Shown here one piece after another: positions 13,101 to 19,701 of a DNA stretch of 64,000 nt (its first letter is position 1; each line of letters opens with the position of its first letter). A program made the translations under genes and the position numbers. Below the pieces are notes generated by a model. It saw nothing but the letters and a program-made list of their open reading frames with translations, made no database searches and was not told the DNA's origin. The stretch comes from an uncultured Clostridia bacterium (GTDB taxonomy: Bacteria; Bacillota; Clostridia; Christensenellales; Borkfalkiaceae): assembly GCA_947629095.1 (NCBI GenBank), contig CANRCK010000001.1, positions 186,001 through 250,000 on the forward strand, written 5' to 3'.

Positions 13101-15625
13101 GTATCTTTGCCGACACTTTCTGCCTTTAAAGTTACCGTAACGGAATTTGACCCGGCATTGTATTGTTGTTCTTCTACACTAACCGAATCGGCTCCACTAA
13201 TTGTAAGCGGCGCATTTCCGTCGGCGGCAGCAAGCGCCTCTATTGCCTTGCCCGTAGCGGTTACGGTTATTTGTGCCGTTTCGTTCAAATATATTGTTAC
13301 GTTTGAAGGATTAGCCGTTATGTTGTCGGATATAACTTTTTTTACCATTAAGCCTAAGACATATATTTCCGACATACCGTTTATAACGTATGTATTTTTT
13401 GCCTTTAAAACATAATCGTCGCTACCGCTTTTTAATGTATAGGAATAGGCATTATAAGTTTTATCATTTTTAGTGTCAGCAATTTCGTCCGTTGATGCAA
13501 GTTGCTCACCTCCGCTATGCAGCGTAAATTTTCTATTACTACCGCCGGCAGCAGCAACAATAGATAAAATTATATCACTATCGCCTACTTCAATTTCAAA
13601 AGCCTTTTCATTGTTACTATCGGTTTTGTAGGAATATTGATGTAATATAATATCCTTTTCTTCACTATAATGATAATCTTTATACTTATTTGCGCTAAGA
13701 GCTTTTGTTATTGATTTAATTATATTATCATCTTTTGACCCCTTTGCATAACTATCTTCATTTTCCCCAAACCATAAAACCATATCGGCTTCTTGCATAG
13801 TCAGCCCATTGCTCTGCTCGTCTGAGGCGGCACGAGTAAGAGCGTTGTTGGAAACGGCAGATACTGCCGAAGCGAAAGCCGTGATTTTGATTTGTTCGAT
13901 TTTTATTCCGCTACCCTGCGAATACAAATAATATGTACCTTGTGAAAGCGTGGTTTCGCCTGCATTTATGTACACGTCAATGCCGGCGCCATTTTTTGAC
14001 GTGTTAACTTTTAATGTATATTTGGCAGTTGTATTTGTACCGTCGCTGAGCAGCAAGTATCTTGATTCGTTATCCTTGCCCCCATATGCCGCAACATTAA
14101 TTGTAGCAGATTGGTTAAGCTCAAAAATAACGCAACGGAAGTCGGTTGAGCCACTACCTTTTAAATCAATATCGCTTGAATTTACGTCAATTCCATTACT
14201 GCCTGCAAGCAAGTAGACGGTTGCAATATCCGTTTTGGATATTACGCGCTTTATGCTATCGCTGTAAGATACCGAAGAAGAAGATTGAGGAGTTATTGTT
14301 ACGGAAGATGCGGAGGTTTCAGTTTTAAACGAACCCTCTATAGACTCTTGAGGAGCGGGAGGCTCGGTTGCGTCTGCGTAGGGGTTTGAATCGCCATCCC
14401 AATTTTCTTTATTGTTCCAAAAAGCGTCGTTGCCGAGTTTGTTGCCCGTGCGGGTGACATAATCCCACACGAGATATTTGCGGTAGCCGGCGATATCATA
14501 ATAGCTGTAGCGATAGTCGGCGGTGTAGATTGCGCCGTTGTCGCCCTTTACGTAGAATACGGGAACGTTGGAGTTGTTTTCCTTGGAGATTTCCATTTCG
14601 GCAACGCCGTTGTCACCCTGGAATGCGCGGACGCCGTCAGCAAGAAGCACGCCCGCGGAGAGAGTTATGGTCTTTAAATTGCTGTAACGCTGGAAGGCAA
14701 GGCCGTAAATTGAAAGAACGGAAGTTCTGCCCGTTGCAAAATGCAGACCCGTAAGAAGCGAAGTGCTGCTATCGGAGGTACGGAAAGTATCCTCTATTTT
14801 TATTGTGTCGTTCTTTTCATAGGGACTGAAAAAGCGGGTTACGCCAGAGGAAATGACCATATTTCTGAGATTGCCGCCGTTTTGAGCCTCGGACCTGACT
14901 TGTTTGTCTATAAGAAGCTCTACGTTGGAGAAAAGCTCGTTGTCGTCCATTGTGCCGTCATTGTTTTGGTCGTACCACATGGGCGAGGGCACAATAAAAT
15001 CAGCTTTAAGTTGGGAAAGGTCTATATCGTAGACGGTGGCGGTTACGCCGTCGTTGGCGCCGAGCATTTTTGCCCACGTTTTTCTGGCGTCATCGTCCTC
15101 GCTATTTTCGTTAACGACCATATTGGACAGAGGTTCCCCGGTATCATAGTTGGCAAGCTTGAAAATGCCGTTCGGAGTAGCCTGCCAAAATACCGTTGCG
15201 GGAGTATGTACGTCGGTTATGCGGAGGGTTATTACGCCGTTTTCTTCATAATAATCATCTTCAAAGGCGCCCTCTTGCACGTAGTCCACCCTTGCGCCTT
15301 CGGAGATAGCGCCGTGGGCGTTTTTGAGAGTTTCGGGAATTTCCAGACGGACGTTGAAAGTGATTGTGCCTTGGGGATTTTGCGAGCCGCCTTTTTTATA
15401 TTTGCTTACGAAAGATTCCGTCAGCCCGGTGACAACTACCTTGCTGCCGACTTTGGAATACTCGAAGTCGTTTTCATACGCCACTACGCTTTGGGAAGCC
15501 GCATTGGTTTCGGCGGCAAAAGCGATGGGAGCCTGCGCAAAAAAGAGCACAAGCCCGAGCGTGAGGCATATTGCCATTACCGTGCTGAGAATGGCTACGC
15601 CGATTTTTTTATAGTTTACAAACAT
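1124..15625 (-). CDS. Giant membrane-anchored surface protein with MBG/YDG repeat domains (4,833 aa)
   Basis: Residues 1-38 form a Sec signal peptide ending AFA-A. A region near residues 785-860 reads as a bacterial Ig-like (Big) domain. Around residues 1000-1065 there is a BspA-type leucine-rich segment (GSSAFTATSIKTVVIPD and similar). From about residue 1400 to 4720 the protein is a long series of beta-sandwich modules carrying recurring VYDG(T/N), YTG and NAGTY motifs typical of MBG and YDG domains. A Pro-Asp rich spacer (about 4732-4791) leads to one C-terminal membrane helix and a short basic tail. There is no LPXTG motif, so anchoring is probably by the helix. The start has a good ribosome site (TAGGGGG, 7 nt upstream) and a consensus promoter. 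Likely role: adhesion or a stalk-like cell-surface fibre, by inference. No enzyme motif was recognised. The frame is intact over 14.5 kb. Confidence 0.85.
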   Translation of the reverse strand: MFVNYKKIGVAILSTVMAICLTLGLVLFFAQAPIAFAAETNAASQSVVAYENDFEYSKVGSKVVVTGLTESFVSKYKKGGSQNPQGTITFNVRLEIPETLKNAHGAISEGARVDYVQEGAFEDDYYEENGVITLRITDVHTPATVFWQATPNGIFKLANYDTGEPLSNMVVNENSEDDDARKTWAKMLGANDGVTATVYDIDLSQLKADFIVPSPMWYDQNNDGTMDDNELFSNVELLIDKQVRSEAQNGGNLRNMVISSGVTRFFSPYEKNDTIKIEDTFRTSDSSTSLLTGLHFATGRTSVLSIYGLAFQRYSNLKTITLSAGVLLADGVRAFQGDNGVAEMEISKENNSNVPVFYVKGDNGAIYTADYRYSYYDIAGYRKYLVWDYVTRTGNKLGNDAFWNNKENWDGDSNPYADATEPPAPQESIEGSFKTETSASSVTITPQSSSSVSYSDSIKRVISKTDIATVYLLAGSNGIDVNSSDIDLKGSGSTDFRCVIFELNQSATINVAAYGGKDNESRYLLLSDGTNTTAKYTLKVNTSKNGAGIDVYINAGETTLSQGTYYLYSQGSGIKIEQIKITAFASAVSAVSNNALTRAASDEQSNGLTMQEADMVLWFGENEDSYAKGSKDDNIIKSITKALSANKYKDYHYSEEKDIILHQYSYKTDSNNEKAFEIEVGDSDIILSIVAAAGGSNRKFTLHSGGEQLASTDEIADTKNDKTYNAYSYTLKSGSDDYVLKAKNTYVINGMSEIYVLGLMVKKVISDNITANPSNVTIYLNETAQITVTATGKAIEALAAADGNAPLTISGADSVSVEEQQYNAGSNSVTVTLKAESVGKDTLSISLSGYTTTVTVNVVDPNVPVALRLNKVIAVIEKNRATEFTAELLFPSSTVPENLSEMLNNIEWKIEKDGKTVEGLLSPTKGKLIVLTAGEEGSYTLTATYNGLTATCRINVIKGIDRKLTYDQPKFTVQDQFVEYQKLVYVPPQLKGADGKSLQEFTFDYAATTIIGSSAFTATSIKTVVIPDRISKIEEYAFRYSENLTTVYLPVSAEYGHAVFGEYKDFRIGNAGKEADDVDIGNENFRVGYKNKDFKLIAPSYQTYDDLLKITAGSPTEGERGQLFDRKESNFNSDIDKLSLVGISYDYRSKLTYEVEIVFRTVAEGDTYTEKSVTVLYNQSSDSKFFVKNGLNYDLKTWQEILAEQGFSKAQYGETAITSEDNFKDFITGNKVGVTYILAQSDLQQVLNGPKSAPSGDVTYSQRKLEQTTVTADEHISSGIFTNSSSDDVDKWNKSAGRPLVSSRQKNDYVANGRRLPGSVTLTVKGTTDQINSNTVPVPGFQPIGTRTPDGEKEYPEITAVFDFDGFKYSRIFAGYDENRMSATYEYHPAEGIENNGSYAYPYNAGVYTITLTVKDGLEWTGTYNGLPVAQSGSSAAGASLASAEGDSYKFTLNILKREIPIPGEQQVLFTEANGAEVNIFENNAYYRVVKYSKKIEVAGDNSEQPIGELGYLDSDPEVQPYQRGTYWVALELLDKNNLQWVAEGNAAVTEGDEAYYEKVGSNISGVNNESTYVTCKLIISDAPAISLPSWTTDLGIGKASGTTFSAEYRTQGYKFGDLFYGYQSHSMQMEITSYIDSKGETPSRLPNSILNAGKYTISFKPAEKYSWAGGSTGCGCTVMADLSAEFTVTVNITQKMLDTPPAQNQFLSDGAKSGEFEYIPASDGTWEVSGYRKSGDESADFTPQTSFGTGTYDVEVKLTAPNNYAWRTPESGKDDCAITELVIWNTEDLGFDNPVLKDSVGNPVYDEKVTSVNTSTYIDYNTLLTHPDHRYVSQVSYDSYEDGTYSRKTENMDPNDTSTIRKAGEYVITFTLPDPIGTNPYGWKQDASGNPLDSRDTTGVRTVKLTVEKAVIDFDSYTDSVTLKNGRATLSSSFINNALYTVTYSVEGGNGTLTSDGIPSAKGTYLATLTLNSSAYRNYRFGNTSKTAGEGGGFYPVSTQIRLTVGLTNVNAPYGVQGFTYGSESYTYDDAITIPEETKPLLKETDGKNYVVTYTKPDGSSADLPEIKCAGTYTYTFTFNSEGDYAWIKTNVPSEVADYVTIEGNNLLVKIVVVQKELHLTNLTAESKVYDGTTSATVTGQLNSSDIEAGDNVTLDKITAEFDNQNAGDGMRVTISSIALDGDDDFNYVLVYDSSLTATISKAKVDVALTATNATYTGEEITPVVTPTFTANSANSLNASVLSELKAESLSIGSAINAGTYHFGKDAGDKVLVVTLSNSNFELVTVSGAFTITPQSVTVEWDGSSFTYNGTAQAPTPTATDKGGKSLILSVKYKTEADSSFELTEKPKNVGKYVAQASIADTNYTLSDSEKQFTISEYEITFDKFVEANAWVETTKEYDGSTAAVVSSGSHTIAWITGEAVKCALTANFNSKNVDSANSITVNLTISNANYKFVGGTNYTVVSDKAISWTISNGVSISPKSISVKWSSLTATFTGYAQTLPTATATTENGVVAGETVTLTVALDKGGQAVNVGRYPITATISDNNYTLDNAEQTFEITQAEATATWYADYDSESKPGTELSSSLTYDGAEHKVTLVLSVGSYSVAITSADLVYRNAKSYQFTATDESGNFKDSEYKFSLTVNKAELTIATAEVKDKTYNAQTDDAIIAFTFEGYKGSDAGKVEVAGYDAEYTNANAGESVEVTISSVTLTGQEAVNYTVAELPYKAFGKVNKAEAEVEISGENTTYTGSPQYATVTVTGVSGKLNINVTYTLDGKEVTEPIDAGVYDIKISIIYGATNYKEIGSYTLTIAQATITSVSWYRDNTNNELTINPVYDGSAHKVIAIGNWNNGGKPATETLTVSGGSSGSYKDVTADGYTFTATANANFTFKSGIATTFTVNVQKKSVTVSGLYAQKVYDGTTAIEKGGIKVDKAVFATGDIYAGDEVKIASAEGTFVTCDVDNDSDTGKTLNIASVTLSGAQAGNYVVNTFVETMGTSAITPATIKVSGTLDLSKLDAALQEELAEYLKYNGKIKTIAITNSPLSKVPKVDANGDLQSGEHLSDGVGGVGMGGTHAYFYLPLTSANAYGLTIEGFYGGYTGTDIGDGAIITFMFATSLSTAGEYSKGGSLYLEANIANTDTLLEHSTDDDIARLRANYTNTNTSFSSQNGIWNYADFTQTTAKISISKLEVSLKWRYTGAAVREIEGFTDEQKFNGGNYFGGYGATFVSGTGVERNISDYATLSLENGGKDITEAGEYTIVVTPDLSKLLNHTIKSGTDRFTVKITPYQISEDELSASISNAWINSGNGNRNLLADGTFSVDGREVTANNAFAWIRDTGAAQVTLNKTFFSLNGTVAFVDKDYSGNVQQENVYSYTATAVLVLNKNFGWLQDAEGNPDYAASEMNHESFTFDEDGNLVITKAWYLVRLENGVDADNDIKVNGEGLVEETGFDWIFGDSVTITEPKLMNKAAGENSAYTLTLLRLPDGTSPAIAVTIESIKYGTDELAKYLNAATPAGFYSLTLHVASCTVDGRAYPKTDIPYIIGVGNAAIGQITVKEYSGEYDGKLKLPEKFSEITGSINPASIRNSVANGVWRDSKYDVLYAYGEENILFSSPETENYVSKALFGGVAGAPVNVKLKEVASDGNYKYEEDSYTVQFSFKAPNYGEYRGIFHVTVKQKELTFGFTTSKTDKITIHDNNISWIYDPSVSSSDLFFQIKGGIESDIIDIRYAYYNTATDPDCLNPLGHGAIGTGSPMSVSAAGSYAWRFTFNHWNSEENQNNNYKISNFTASITEELNGKNYIKPCYVVNLTIAQKEIDLSAFTGFGDDRTAVYTGREQHYFASAAESNVFYGEHKSGDDFRTVKILPDGAYGYHTAYITIKDPNLGWPASLADRVDANGRLEVHLQILPAELTVEWTFDNGAVPKNYTYDGNPHTVTATMTWSGGSVNKTVQVQNVGKYTVQAELPDTNFVFENGATVSVGLEIAAFTVTEEMIKDAITVTETKVYDGTASAMIAVRPLRLFNQTVELSVATSYASKNVNAAGVSNPITVTVEFASVQTNYVLGISSYKLGNAKITPYRLDVNALGITSAGMVYNGQRNALGTLSHVSGVLQGVPVNGGYEQVGYTVTEALFDSANVGSRTVTLTVELHSENYYLAETNGSSAAVTKITISGQITPAQVVVEYNGETQFTYSGENFLQTVMSGISSTPAQPVINYTVLFNGIPVDNITANGHYVITAQLAEEYKTNYAIVGATDGVFTVTEITVTGNIVMSIQWSGMSTVTYTGTDFAKLTAVAVLSNGERVELQVTGKTGSNIGVYTFDIVKPSDYIFGSGLNTSYTVTVTPAQVSAGNAIKRVVYSGEAYSAPAISLTWSGGALREGTDYTVSGPANAVNVGTYVYTVKLLNNNFTFTRGSTTTATLYIQAATVSVGEVAHVVYDGNAHVPELRLSWSGGDLSESDYTLSGEEAVGVGKYTYTVTLNSQNFTFTTGRDTRIEFIIDKKSVEKPAADSATYVYDGTEKTYAIAESSNYTVLNATRTKAGSQTVRVVLSDKRNTEWADGSSVDLRFTFTIQKAIPQVSVDEAEAVVYDGESHPITVHVSDATLPVRVTYNGYTIEPVNAGLYAVVVSVPETENYKGVTVDGITVVITKKPITVNWGDSTSFEQDGAPHTPYNGMNGDYDNLVRVIYTKDGKDIQGTPVAAGEYTVKVELVNSRNYELSGETEKAFTITAPSAPPVDPDNPDNPDNPDNPDNPDQPDKPDQPDNPDNPDNPDNPDQPDKPDQPDQPDKPDTPDEPIQTADGFNWDILWYILIALSVVTLIFATISTAIYVKKYKG
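1252..1428 (-). repeat. 9-bp tandem repeats encoding a Pro-Asp-x spacer
   Basis: About twenty imperfect copies of a 9-bp unit (minus strand CC-GA-(N/C)(A/C)A types) encode PDN, PDQ and PDK triplets just before the membrane anchor of the giant protein. The repeat lies inside the reading frame. It is a wall-spanning spacer and a plausible site of slipped-strand length change. Confidence 0.85.
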
Positions 15626-15691
15626 ATAATTTCCCCCTACGCACGCGTGTGAAACATTATTTTAAACACAAGGGTGCATAAATACAGATAT

Positions 15692-15720
15692 GTTATAGCA
15701 CCGAATTTTGTCAATGTCAA
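15692..15720 (-). promoter_or_regulatory. Sigma-A promoter of the giant surface-protein gene
   Basis: On the minus strand there is TTGACA (15715-15720), a 17-bp spacer, then TATAAC (15692-15697). The expected transcript starts about 60 nt ahead of the ATG. A second TTGACA overlaps the spacer and is too close to serve this -10 element. Confidence 0.8.
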
Positions 15721-15961
15721 TAATTTTCCAAAAATTTGCAATCCCGTGACAAATTATAAAATAATTTAGAAAATGTTAAACATTTTTTGTGAATTTTGAA
15801 TTTTGTTAAAAATTTTCCGTGAATATGGCGTATTTTTTTGTGAAACAAATAGTTGAATTGTTAATTAACAATCCGCAGTGAAAAAATTGTGAAATTTTGT
15901 TGTGACGGGGAATTGTGAATGATAAAAACTTTTTTAAAAAATTTTTTTGAGGAACGGGAAA
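15721..15961. other. AT-rich non-coding gap
   Basis: This stretch lies between the giant-gene promoter and the spoVAE terminator hairpin. It is very rich in A/T runs and has no plausible gene on either strand. Its composition is typical of an upstream (UP-like) or intergenic region. I see no further motif I can name. Confidence 0.6.
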
Positions 15962-15988
15962 GCCGCCGCGGCGCAATGCCGCGGCGGC
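15962..15988 (-). terminator. Terminator of the spoVA block
   Basis: A perfect 11-bp GC-only stem (GCCGCCGCGGC / GCCGCGGCGGC) with a 5-nt loop lies 27 bases past the spoVAE stop. The minus strand continues TTTCCCGTTCC and then an A/T run. It is a strong hairpin with an interrupted T-tract. Confidence 0.65.
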
Positions 15989-16015
15989 GAAATAATCGAT
16001 ATAAGCGAAAAAAAT

Positions 16016-16399
16016 TCAGTTGCGCTTGGTGCGCGATTTGAAGATGAGAGCCATTATAAAGGCAAACACGACGGCTGCCGTTACACCTGCGCTTGCGGCG
16101 GTTAAAGAGCCTGTGACGGCATAGAAAAAGCCCCTCTCCGCCCCCTTCATGGCGCCGTTGGCGAGAAGGTAGCCGAAGCCGGATATGGGAACGGTTGCGC
16201 CTGCTCCCGCAAACTCGACCAGCGGCTGATAGAGCCCCAAAGCCGTTAAAACAACACCGGCAAGCATAAAATAGACCAAAATTTTGCCTGCGGTGAGGTC
16301 GGTGAAGTTGATTATTATCTGCGCTATAAGGCAGATGCCGCCGCCCACGGCGAAGGCTTTGAGATATTGCAGAAAAATTGCCAATAGTTCGGCTTGCAT
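16016..16399 (-). CDS. spoVAE: Stage V sporulation protein AE
   Basis: This 127-residue, mostly hydrophobic protein has about four membrane helices. It carries the family pattern of a conserved GGGICLIAQII helix, a VLTALGLYQPLVEFAGAGATVPISGFG loop quoted here only as the AGAGATVPISGFG motif, and a final helix with a short basic end. SpoVAE is part of the inner-membrane SpoVA channel that loads dipicolinic acid into the forespore and releases it during germination. It follows spoVAD by 3 bases and is the last gene of the block. Confidence 0.9.
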   Translation of the reverse strand: MQAELLAIFLQYLKAFAVGGGICLIAQIIINFTDLTAGKILVYFMLAGVVLTALGLYQPLVEFAGAGATVPISGFGYLLANGAMKGAERGFFYAVTGSLTAASAGVTAAVVFAFIMALIFKSRTKRN

Positions 16400-16402
16400 A
16401 GT

Positions 16403-17398
16403 TTACACCTCGAGTTGGACGGCGTGGCTTATGCAGGGAATGGATTCGCCCTGCCCCGAAGAAACGGTGGACAACAGCGCGCCCGTCGCCGCAAACAGCA
16501 CGCGTTTATACAGACCCGCGTCCATTTTTGTGAGGACGTAGGCGTTGAGGACGGTTGCAGAGCAGCCTGCCCCGCTGCCGCCCTGAAATTCACTTTCTAT
16601 AACCTTGTACACTATCTCCCCGCAGTCAACGTGGCGGGAAGAAACGTCGTAGCCCTTCTCCCACGTTAAATCCTTTAATATGCGGCTGCCGAGGGCGCCC
16701 AAATCGCCCGTGAGAATAAGGTCGTAATCCTCGGGCGCGGTGCCCGTGTCCACAAAGTGGGAAACGATGGTTTTTGCGGCTGCCGGAGCCATTGCCGCGC
16801 CCATGTTGTTGACATCGGTTACGCCGTAATCGCAAACCGTACCCATGGTGCCGTTTACTACCTTTACGCCCTTTTGCCCGCTGCCAAGCACAAGCCCGCC
16901 GGCGCCCGTGACCGTCCACTGCGCCTGCGGGGGGCGCGTGCAGCCAAGCTCCAAGGGATATCTGTATTGCCTCTCAGCCGAAGCAAAGTGGCTGCCCGTA
17001 GCGCAGACCGCCGTTTTTACATAGCCGCCGTCGACGAGAGCCGAACCCAAGAGAATACTTTCGCTCATGGTTGAACAAGCCGAGTACAAACCTAAAAAGG
17101 GGAATGTGAAGTCACGCGCGGCAAAGCTCGCGGAAATTATCTGGTTGAGCAGGTCACCCGAAAGAAGTACGTCTATGCCGCTTTCGCCGAGGCGGCTCTT
17201 TTTGATTGCAAGGGAAATTGCCGCGGAGAGCATTTTACATTCGGCTTTTTCATAGGTCGACTCGCCGTACATATCGTCCTCTAAAGTGACGTCGGCATAT
17301 TTGCCGAGAATACCCTCCGTTTCCTTGGAACCGCAGATTGCGGCATGGGAGAGTATGCGCGGCGGATTTTTAAAGAAAATGGTGTTGCCTTTTTTCAT
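16403..17398 (-). CDS. spoVAD: Stage V sporulation protein AD
   Basis: This 331-residue protein has a thiolase-like fold. SpoVAD is the soluble, dipicolinate-binding component of the SpoVA channel. The N-terminus FKNPPRILSHAAICGSKE, the mid-region 'GLYSACSTMSES' loop at the position of the thiolase nucleophile, and the 'GSGAGCSATVLNAYVL' C-terminal stretch all match the family. The length is close to the usual 335-340 residues. The start codon overlaps the spoVAC stop by 4 bases (ATGA), indicating translational coupling. Confidence 0.92.
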   Translation of the reverse strand: MKKGNTIFFKNPPRILSHAAICGSKETEGILGKYADVTLEDDMYGESTYEKAECKMLSAAISLAIKKSRLGESGIDVLLSGDLLNQIISASFAARDFTFPFLGLYSACSTMSESILLGSALVDGGYVKTAVCATGSHFASAERQYRYPLELGCTRPPQAQWTVTGAGGLVLGSGQKGVKVVNGTMGTVCDYGVTDVNNMGAAMAPAAAKTIVSHFVDTGTAPEDYDLILTGDLGALGSRILKDLTWEKGYDVSSRHVDCGEIVYKVIESEFQGGSGAGCSATVLNAYVLTKMDAGLYKRVLFAATGALLSTVSSGQGESIPCISHAVQLEV

Positions 17399-17844
17399 AT
17401 AAAAAAATATATAAGTCCCACTATAACGCCGGAAAAAACCCCGAAAACTATGATTGCGCCCGCAACGGTGAACATTTTTGCAGCCATACCGTAGATCCAG
17501 CCCTCGGTTTTGAACTCGATTGCCGGGGACGTTACGGAGTTTGCAAAGCCCGTGATGGGGACGATGGAGCCTGCGCCGGCATAGCGCCCGATGCGGTCGT
17601 AGACGCCGAAGCCTGTCAAAAGACAGCCGAGGAATATCAATATTACCGAAGTAGAGCCGGCAAGCTCGTCGCCCGTGAGACCGGCGTACTGAAGCATATA
17701 TCGGATAAATTGACCTATGCAGCAGATTAAACCGCCTACACCGAACGCCGAGGCGCAGTTTTTGAGATGTTTTGTGGGCGGGTCCTGCGTTTTGACGTAG
17801 TTTAAGTAATTTTCGTTATAATTTTCACGCGTTTTGCCTGTCAT
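17395..17844 (-). CDS. spoVAC: Stage V sporulation protein AC
   Basis: This 149-residue membrane protein has a hydrophilic N-terminus (about 35 residues) and roughly four membrane helices. It carries the SpoVAC/SpoVAE motif AGAGSIVPITGFANSV. In Bacillus, SpoVAC acts as a mechanosensitive part of the dipicolinate channel. It is first in the C-D-E block, overlapping spoVAD by 4 bases. SpoVAA, SpoVAB and SpoVAF are absent here; many clostridia carry only C, D and E. I could not find a clear sigma-G promoter in the 75 bases upstream, so the gene may be read through from the dehydrogenase gene. Confidence 0.92.
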   Translation of the reverse strand: MTGKTRENYNENYLNYVKTQDPPTKHLKNCASAFGVGGLICCIGQFIRYMLQYAGLTGDELAGSTSVILIFLGCLLTGFGVYDRIGRYAGAGSIVPITGFANSVTSPAIEFKTEGWIYGMAAKMFTVAGAIIVFGVFSGVIVGLIYFFI

Positions 17845-17883
17845 TTTTTATTCTCTCACCCTTTTGCGGTTTTATAAAAGTCT

Positions 17884-17901
17884 CCCGCTCGCTGCGGCGG
17901 G
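17884..17901 (-). terminator. Weak hairpin between the dehydrogenase gene and spoVAC
   Basis: A 5-bp GC stem (CCCGC / GCGGG) is followed on the minus strand by AGACTTTTAT. It may partially uncouple the upstream dehydrogenase gene from spoVAC. It is too short to call with confidence. Confidence 0.3.
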
Positions 17902-17919
17902 TAAGGTCAACTTCCTTTT

Positions 17920-18723
17920 TCACTGGTTGTACATCCTGTCGTTAAGGTTGAGCGTAACCTTTTCGGGCATGATGCGCGAAAAGGCGCGGAACATAGTGTT
18001 TTTTGCGCCGCAGATTTTGATGACGGGAGGGTTGTCCATTGAAAGGAGATTGCAGATTATGCCCGCAACCGCTTCGGGAGTCATTCCGCTCTGCTCCATA
18101 TTTGCAAGCGCGGCTACGGCTTTGTTTACACTGCCGGAATAGTTGCCCGTTTCGGCGTCGTTATAAATTTTGCGCTTGAAGGTGAAGCCCGTGGAAGTTC
18201 CGCCGGGAAGCACGCCCGTGACCTTAATACCGTAGGGCTTCAGTTCGCCGTATGCCGAGCGGCAGAGCATTTCGAGCGCAGCCTTGGATGAAGAATAGAA
18301 ACTATCGAAGCAGATCGGAAGCACGCCGCCGAGCGACCCTATCAAAATGATTCTTCCGCCCTTCTTTTTCATGTGCGGGACTACGAGCTGGATTGCACGG
18401 AGCGCGCCGAAATAGTTTACCTCAAACAGATACTTGTAGTCCTCCTCCTTTGCAACTTCTATTGGCGCAGCCATGGAGAACCCGGCGCTGTATACGAGGA
18501 GGGAAACCCCGCTTTTGCCCGCAGCCTTTTTGATTGCCGAGGCGAAGGAAGCGCCGTCGGAAACGTCTGCCGAAATATTGCTTACTTTTGTGATTTTGCA
18601 TGGCGTGCGCGATATATTTACAACGTTATATCCGCGCGATATAAGGCGGCGGCACGTTTCGAAGCCGATGCCCGAGCTGCCGCCCACCACTATTGCCGTC
18701 TTTTTTGTTGATGAATTTTCCAT
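17920..18723 (-). CDS. Short-chain dehydrogenase/reductase, NAD(P)-dependent
   Basis: This 267-residue classical SDR has a GGSSGIG nucleotide-binding loop at residues 14-20. The catalytic set is Ser130 and Tyr143-x3-Lys147 (YSSSK). The C-terminal part keeps the PGGTSTGF stretch that follows the active site in this family. The substrate cannot be read from the sequence; 3-ketosphinganine or acyl-type reductases have similar tails. It lies 75 bases upstream of spoVAC on the same strand, which may mean sporulation-linked lipid work or simple adjacency. Confidence 0.82.
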   Translation of the reverse strand: MENSSTKKTAIVVGGSSGIGFETCRRLISRGYNVVNISRTPCKITKVSNISADVSDGASFASAIKKAAGKSGVSLLVYSAGFSMAAPIEVAKEEDYKYLFEVNYFGALRAIQLVVPHMKKKGGRIILIGSLGGVLPICFDSFYSSSKAALEMLCRSAYGELKPYGIKVTGVLPGGTSTGFTFKRKIYNDAETGNYSGSVNKAVAALANMEQSGMTPEAVAGIICNLLSMDNPPVIKICGAKNTMFRAFSRIMPEKVTLNLNDRMYNQ

Positions 18724-18755
18724 ACCACTATGTTGCGGAAATTTTTGTTAATTAT

Positions 18756-19529
18756 TCAACCGAATGCGATATCGAGAATCATCATCAAGGTAAAGCCCGC
18801 GATTATGCCGACGGTGGCTTTGATTTTGCCCGAGGCGAAACTTTCGGGAATCAGCTCCGAGCTGACCACGGCAAGCATTGCGCCCGCGGAAAAGGAAAGC
18901 GCCCACGGGAGTATGCCGTTTACAGCCGCAACGGCAACAGCGCCGAGAACACCGGCGACTATTTCAACCGCGCCCGAGAGCTGACCTATAAAAAAAGACC
19001 TGCCCCTGCCCATACCGTTGGCGCGCAGCGGAAAGGCGACGCACATACCTTCGGGAAAATTTTGTATGCCTATGCCCACGGCGAGCATTACGGCGGCAAG
19101 AGCCGAGGATATATCGCCGGATATCACCGCGCCGCATGCAACGCCGACGGCAAGACCTTCGGGTATGTTGTGCATTGTTACGGCAATGCACATCACCGTG
19201 GACGAGCGCTTTTTGGCATTGCCGGAAAAAAAGCGGAGCTTGCCTATTAAAATATCGGTGACTATAATCAATAAACCGCCCGCAACAAACCCGAACGAGA
19301 GAACGAGCCAGGAGTTGCCGCCGCACCTCTCCATTGCGGGCAAAAGCAGAGAAAAAAAGGTTGAAGCGAGCATTATGCCCGCCGCGCTTGACATCATAAA
19401 CGAAAATGCGGAATCGTTTACGTTTTTGCAGATAAATACGAGCGACGCGCCCGCCGCCGTCATAAGATATGTGAAAGCCGTTGCCAGAAGCGCAAGTTCA
19501 ACGCCGGACAGCGAAGCTAACCATTGCAT
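18756..19529 (-). CDS. ZIP family metal transporter
   Basis: The protein has about eight membrane segments. The diagnostic HNIPEGLAVGVACG motif in helix 4 and IQNFPEGMC in helix 5 supply the metal-site residues of ZIP (zinc/iron permease) importers. I place the start at the ATG at 19527-19529 (257 residues), because GGGGAAA lies about 8 nt upstream. The longer frame starting at 19583 has no ribosome site. Likely substrates are zinc or other divalent metals. It is transcribed in the same direction as the dehydrogenase downstream, with a 32-base gap. Confidence 0.85.
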   Translation of the reverse strand: MQWLASLSGVELALLATAFTYLMTAAGASLVFICKNVNDSAFSFMMSSAAGIMLASTFFSLLLPAMERCGGNSWLVLSFGFVAGGLLIIVTDILIGKLRFFSGNAKKRSSTVMCIAVTMHNIPEGLAVGVACGAVISGDISSALAAVMLAVGIGIQNFPEGMCVAFPLRANGMGRGRSFFIGQLSGAVEIVAGVLGAVAVAAVNGILPWALSFSAGAMLAVVSSELIPESFASGKIKATVGIIAGFTLMMILDIAFG

Positions 19530-19621
19530 ATGTGTTTCCCCGTGTAGAAAATTATTCAATACATTGTATGACAAAAAAGACATATACGTGAAATTTTACG
19601 TCACAGGGGAAGAAATCGAAC

Positions 19622-19656
19622 GGCGCGCCGCGCGGCAAAAAGCCGCGCGGCGCGCC
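19622..19656. terminator. Perfect 15-bp GC hairpin
   Basis: GGCGCGCCGCGCGGC pairs with its exact complement across an AAAAA loop. It lies between the TVP38-type gene's stop and the ZIP gene's upstream region. On the minus strand it is followed by GATTTCTTCC. It is most likely a terminator for the minus-strand gene at 19702. The symmetrical GC stem also resembles the hairpin at 42767-42794. Confidence 0.6.
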
Positions 19657-19701
19657 ATGAAGTTGTGCGAAAAACTAAATATATATTGACAAAAACCGAT
19701 A

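Noticed and set aside
14741-15652. 303-codon open frame on the plus strand
   Set aside because: It lies fully antisense to the giant surface-protein gene, has no ribosome site and no recognisable domain; it is a shadow of biased codons.
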